A stretch of DNA of 43,981 nt from Xylanibacter rarus. Its GTDB lineage: Bacteria; Bacteroidota; Bacteroidia; Bacteroidales; Bacteroidaceae. Below, piece by piece: positions 40,477 through 43,981 of the stretch (position 1 is its first letter; each line of letters opens with the position of its first letter). The stretch lies in NCBI RefSeq assembly GCF_001275135.1, contig NZ_LFQU01000027.1:1-43981 (forward strand), read 5' to 3'. The position numbers and the translations under genes were made by a program. Below the pieces are notes generated by a model. That model had not been told where the DNA came from, did not search any database, and worked only from the letters and a program-made list of their open reading frames with translations.

Positions 40477-43215
40477 CTAATGCTCCTTCAACGACTTGAT
40501 ATACTCGCTCGGCGAAACTCCTTCAATACGCTTAAACGCTGAGAGGAACGTACTGCGCGACTTAAAGCCACACTTCTCTGATATAGCCGTAATGGTAAAT
40601 TTTCTATATTCAGGAAGGGCTATCATCTTCTTGAAGGCCTCTACCCTAAACCCGGCAATATAATCATAGTAATTGGTGTGCATAAACAAGCTGAACAACT
40701 GCGACAGTTCATGGGCAGAACAGTTTATACCATCAGAAATGTCACGCATCTGCAAATCTTTATTCAGATACGGCTTATGTTCTTTCATATAATCATTCAG
40801 TTTTTTCTGAAGTATGTCAGCTTGCTCCTGCGAAAGACGCTTACTTTGATATTTCTGATTATTGTCTGATATTTCTTCAGTCTCATGCAGTGAATCTGCA
40901 TTCTCCTGTACTTGCTCTGATTCCTCCTTACCTTTTACTTTTCTTTCCACGACACGCCTTACTAAAATCCAGCCAGCAATGCAAGCCAGCACAATTAAGA
41001 CAGCGGCACAAGCAATGGCAAACCAATCAGACACGACGATAACTTTCATAGTCATACAGATTTCAGGCATACCGCATACTTCAATGCGCAACACATACGT
41101 ACCGGCAGGTACATCACTATATGACAACGACGGAGACGATGTTACATGCCATTCATCTTCAAATCCTTCCAGACGATACTTATAGCTCAGGCCTGACATA
41201 TTAGCCTGGGCAAGACATGTAAACATAAGGTTAAACGAACCTTCTCCCTTTTTAATGTGTAGCGTATTGTCAAAATTTACCCTGCTCACCTCTTCTGCCG
41301 TAAAGACATGGTCTGAAATTATTTTGGTTACTGCTATCGGTATAGTGTCAAAATCATGTGACATCAAATCCTTTTCATGCGCCCAAACCAGGCCTTTGTC
41401 TGTTGCCATCCAATACTTTTGGTCTAAAACAGAATATCCATACGAGTTCTGCTCTATCAGCAAACCCGGCAATCCGTCAATATAGCCAAGTTTTCGGAGT
41501 TTGCCATTGCGTAAAAGATTTACCGACTGTTCCGTACACGCAAAAAGCAGCATCTCTGTGCCACGAACGAAACAGAAAGAGGGGACAGACTCGTTTATGT
41601 CATACTTCTTGACCGCAAATTCTGTTACCTCCTGATTGCTCATTACAGGAAATCCTCTTACAGGCACAAAAAGCATCATCCCGTTGGCCATGTGATATAT
41701 ACGCCGCATCTTGCCGCAATTTGCCAGAAATTTTGGAACTTTCCCACTAAATATATACTTTCCGTTGCGTAAAGTAAGAGTCTGTATTCCACAATCGGTT
41801 GACAACCAGCCTTTACCATAGCTGTCAAAATCAATACCCATAACATAGTTGCCTGCAATATCACTGTTTTCCTTTGTAAACAGCTCTGTAACGTTATTTG
41901 CAGCATCATATCGCAAAAGCCCTTTGTCCGTGGCAAACCACAAACATCCATTTCGATCTGTTACAGACGAAAATACTGATCCATAACCAAAAACAGATTT
42001 CACCGTAAAAGTGTTCATATCAACAAGCCGCACACCGCAATCTGTTCCAACGACATAGTTTCCTGGCATTGCCATCAAGCCTGTAACGATATTGGCATCA
42101 AGTTCTCCTGATGGAATTTTCACAAGTTTACCGTTCTTCAAATTCGTTATATAAAGTCCGTCGTCTGTACCCCATAACAACCAGTCGCCCTTTCTAAAAC
42201 AGGTGTATACCCTTGTTCCTCTGGTTGTCAGCACTGATGGTATTGAGAACACATGAAAAATATTTCTGTTATAATATGTATAATCAACTCCGGCCTTTAT
42301 ACTTCCAAACCAATTACATCCATATTTATCACGATAAAAAGTCATAAGGTCTGCAATCCTTATTCTTACATTATCGGATGATGCTTCTTCAGAATAACGG
42401 TTCACCACAACATTTCTTTCTGTATTTATCTCGTATGCACCATATGCAGCAGTTGCCACAAGTAGAGACTTGCCATCTTTATTCATATCAGATATTTGGC
42501 CATGAAACATATAGTGAGAAAACTCACTCTCTGCATCACTCTTCTGCCACACACCACTGTCAGAAGTGCCAATAAAAAGACGCCTGCCTATCCTAACCAA
42601 TGAAACAGGTTCCTTTTTGGTATGGCAGACAGATCCGTCGGATACACTGGACATGTTTCTAAATACAGCAATACCCTTTTTCCCTGCGACCCATATACGT
42701 TTACCGTCGCCGGACATATCTGTTATATTATCACCAAAACTGCGGTCTTTTATTTTACAGCGAACCACCTTGTTGCCTTTAATCAGGTAAAGTCCTCTGT
42801 TTGTTCCTACATAACAGGCCGTTTCTGATATTTTCAATAGGCACGTAACTCTGCCTTTTATAACATCTTCAAAGCATCTTGTCAACTTAAGCTCACGTTT
42901 GTCTAATTTCCACAACCCCATATAGCTTCCAACCAGCATCCAGCGGTTGTCAATATCTGAAAGGCAACTCACAATACGCATGTCCTGTGGAATATTTTCG
43001 GTAAAAGGTATATTAATAACCCTCTCCCCGTCAAAACGATCAATGCCAATTGTCGTTCCAAAATAGACAAAGCCTTGTCTGTCGCGTGTAACAGCCAATA
43101 CAGTGTTAGAGGATAACCCGTTAACCGTTGTCAACCCATTAACACCTTCATCCATGGCACGAAGATTCAAGACAAAAAGAGACAAAAAAAGACTTACTAG
43201 AATGCACAAACACAT
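40477..43215 (-). CDS. Transmembrane AraC-family regulator with Reg_prop propeller and Y_Y_Y domain, lacking a kinase
   Basis: 912 residues from ATG 43215, which gives the signal sequence MCLCILVSLFLSLFVLNLRA; an in-frame TTG at 43257 is possible but less likely. The sensor part is built of Reg_prop-type blades (GLSSNTVLAVTRDRQGFVYF, CYVGTNRGLYLIKG, GCLWFATDKGLLRYD, YWMATDKGLVWAHE), followed by a Y_Y_Y domain (LSYKYRLEGFEDEWHVTSS, about residues 665-735), one transmembrane segment at about 727-748, an acidic linker, and a C-terminal AraC double helix-turn-helix (FTITAISEKCGFKSRSTFLS, FKRIEGVSPSEYIKSL). This is the outline of a Bacteroidota hybrid two-component sensor with the histidine kinase, ATPase and receiver domains absent. 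It is convergent with the T9SS-cargo pair at 34586-40346, which may be its target. It looks more AT-rich than its neighbours. Confidence 0.87.
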   Translation of the reverse strand: MCLCILVSLFLSLFVLNLRAMDEGVNGLTTVNGLSSNTVLAVTRDRQGFVYFGTTIGIDRFDGERVINIPFTENIPQDMRIVSCLSDIDNRWMLVGSYMGLWKLDKRELKLTRCFEDVIKGRVTCLLKISETACYVGTNRGLYLIKGNKVVRCKIKDRSFGDNITDMSGDGKRIWVAGKKGIAVFRNMSSVSDGSVCHTKKEPVSLVRIGRRLFIGTSDSGVWQKSDAESEFSHYMFHGQISDMNKDGKSLLVATAAYGAYEINTERNVVVNRYSEEASSDNVRIRIADLMTFYRDKYGCNWFGSIKAGVDYTYYNRNIFHVFSIPSVLTTRGTRVYTCFRKGDWLLWGTDDGLYITNLKNGKLVKIPSGELDANIVTGLMAMPGNYVVGTDCGVRLVDMNTFTVKSVFGYGSVFSSVTDRNGCLWFATDKGLLRYDAANNVTELFTKENSDIAGNYVMGIDFDSYGKGWLSTDCGIQTLTLRNGKYIFSGKVPKFLANCGKMRRIYHMANGMMLFVPVRGFPVMSNQEVTEFAVKKYDINESVPSFCFVRGTEMLLFACTEQSVNLLRNGKLRKLGYIDGLPGLLIEQNSYGYSVLDQKYWMATDKGLVWAHEKDLMSHDFDTIPIAVTKIISDHVFTAEEVSRVNFDNTLHIKKGEGSFNLMFTCLAQANMSGLSYKYRLEGFEDEWHVTSSPSLSYSDVPAGTYVLRIEVCGMPEICMTMKVIVVSDWFAIACAAVLIVLACIAGWILVRRVVERKVKGKEESEQVQENADSLHETEEISDNNQKYQSKRLSQEQADILQKKLNDYMKEHKPYLNKDLQMRDISDGINCSAHELSQLFSLFMHTNYYDYIAGFRVEAFKKMIALPEYRKFTITAISEKCGFKSRSTFLSAFKRIEGVSPSEYIKSLKEH

Positions 43216-43282
43216 TCTCGCTCTTAAAAATCTTTTTAATAATGAACTATATTCCAACGTATAATATACTTACAATACTTTG

Positions 43283-43313
43283 CAAAGATAAATAAATTAA
43301 AAATTATTACAAA
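43283..43313 (-). promoter_or_regulatory. Promoter of the Reg_prop/AraC regulator
   Basis: On the minus strand TTTG (43313-43310), exactly 19 nt, then TATCTTTG (43290-43283): a full match to the Bacteroidota consensus. Start of transcription near 43277, leader about 62 nt to ATG 43215. Confidence 0.78.
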
Positions 43314-43345
43314 ATAATAATAATTTTTCCTTGACAAAATACAAG

Positions 43346-43361
43346 ACAAGACATGTCTTGT
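43346..43361. promoter_or_regulatory. Perfect 16-bp palindrome ACAAGACATGTCTTGT
   Basis: It lies 33 nt upstream of the -33 box of the regulator gene. An overlapping alternative pairing, ATACAAGAC (43339-43347) with GTCTTGTAT (43355-43363), extends the symmetry. Candidate operator, possibly for autoregulation. Confidence 0.55.
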
Positions 43362-43363
43362 AT

Positions 43364-43896
43364 ACAAACTATTTGTTTTCGACACAAAGTCTTTTTATAT
43401 GATTATAAGTTTTATATTTCAGAATATAGAATAAACTTACCTTAATAAGATTTTCTTCCATCCTTATCATATAAAAAGCAAGATAGCATAAAAAATGTCT
43501 CCACAACACGATGCACGATTCTTTGTGTGTGCCGTGTTGCAGAGACAACATTACCCAATAAAAACAATCTTAAAACCCAAAATCGGTCAGCAGACCGCAT
43601 ATTATGTTCGTCAGCCAAACTAATACCTTCGTCTGTCATTGTGCTTTCTGTCGGCATCTTGCCGTTAGCCTTATCCTTACACAGGCAGCCACGACGGCGT
43701 AAAAGATGACGGCTGTAAGCTCAATATAAGACATGGATGCGGCTGAAACATGAAGAAATCATTAAATAAAAAGCCCGCACCTGCCACACGGCAACAAGAA
43801 CGATAGGAACAAATTGCCATAAGGCTTTCCGTAACGGAACGGCACGACTGCCTGAACCACACGAAACTGCCGGCACGGGCCTTGGCGCTGTCAGTC
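43364..43896. other. Intergenic region, no gene recognised
   Basis: About 530 nt between the regulator's upstream region and the end of a sugar kinase gene. Only short frames without family features are present. A T-run (GGGCTTTTTATTT on the minus strand, near 43765-43780) may be part of the kinase gene's terminator. Confidence 0.4.
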
Positions 43897-43981
43897 TCAG
43901 CGCTTTATAAAACTTTTGATGTTGTCAGGTATTACGGGCATGGCGCCGCTCTGTGTGCACACATAGGCTGACACCTTTACC
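43897..43981 (-). CDS. C-terminal end of a PfkB-family sugar kinase (partial, cut by window edge)
   Basis: The last 27 codons before a TGA (43899-43897) read VKVSAYVCTQSGAMPVIPDN then IKSFIKR. The stretch VSAYVCTQSGAMP is typical of the final helix of PfkB/ribokinase-family carbohydrate kinases such as fructokinase. The catalytic part lies outside the window, so substrate cannot be judged. Confidence 0.65.
   Translation of the reverse strand, partial: VKVSAYVCTQSGAMPVIPDNIKSFIKR

Noticed and set aside
1-43981. tRNA, rRNA, transposase or integrase genes
   Set aside because: I looked for their typical sequences and protein motifs and saw none; the repeats found have no adjoining transposase.

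Overview
The window looks like a chromosomal segment of a Bacteroidota bacterium, most probably Prevotella or a close relative. Signs seen directly are: promoter -7 elements of the form TAnnTTTG with a TTG/TTTG about 19-21 nt upstream; almost no Shine-Dalgarno sequences; proteins ending in type IX secretion (T9SS/Por) style C-terminal domains; PCMD and Omp28-like proteins; membrane-anchored AraC regulators with TPR or Reg_prop/Y_Y_Y sensor parts; and a Bacteroidota-type nucleoside kinase. No rRNA, tRNA, transposase, integrase or CRISPR array was seen.

Layout. 1-6.2 kb (minus): korB and korA, the two subunits of a 2-oxoacid:ferredoxin oxidoreductase, then ribonuclease R. 6.6-15.3 kb (plus): a 1451-residue exported TPR protein with a C-terminal CHAT (caspase-like) domain that keeps its His/Cys pair, a TPR/transmembrane/AraC regulator, and a translationally coupled pair of secreted proteins, one with a T9SS-like tail and one with two FISUMP-like domains. 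15.3-17.3 kb: a hairpin-rich intergenic stretch, ferritin with a textbook promoter and terminator, and a 66-bp tandem repeat array. 17.3-18.9 kb (minus): a lipoprotein-like TPR/transmembrane regulator with a LuxR-like C-terminus whose last codons lie inside the repeat array. 19.2-21.5 kb (plus): a cluster of small membrane proteins containing three paralogues, two of which were duplicated together with their leaders. 21.6-28.3 kb (minus): phosphoethanolamine transferase, an Omp85-like outer membrane protein, a PCMD-domain secreted protein and a Na+/phosphate symporter with a PhoU-like tail. 28.3-30.0 kb (plus): a nucleoside kinase whose N-terminal TGS-like segment is separated by a one-base frameshift. 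30.5-40.3 kb (plus): three large secreted proteins with T9SS-like tails. 40.4-43.3 kb (minus): an AraC regulator with a Reg_prop propeller and Y_Y_Y domain but no kinase. The right edge cuts the C-terminus of a PfkB-type sugar kinase.

Theme. Outside the housekeeping genes, the window is about the cell envelope and exported proteins. Three regulators join an extracytoplasmic sensor to a DNA-binding domain through one membrane segment, with no histidine kinase. Two of them sit next to genes for T9SS-type cargo. The points I would check first are the frameshifted nucleoside kinase, the exported TPR-CHAT protein and its neighbours, the small membrane protein family, and the dispersed hairpin elements between genes. 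Functions are inferred by reading the sequence; no database search was possible.
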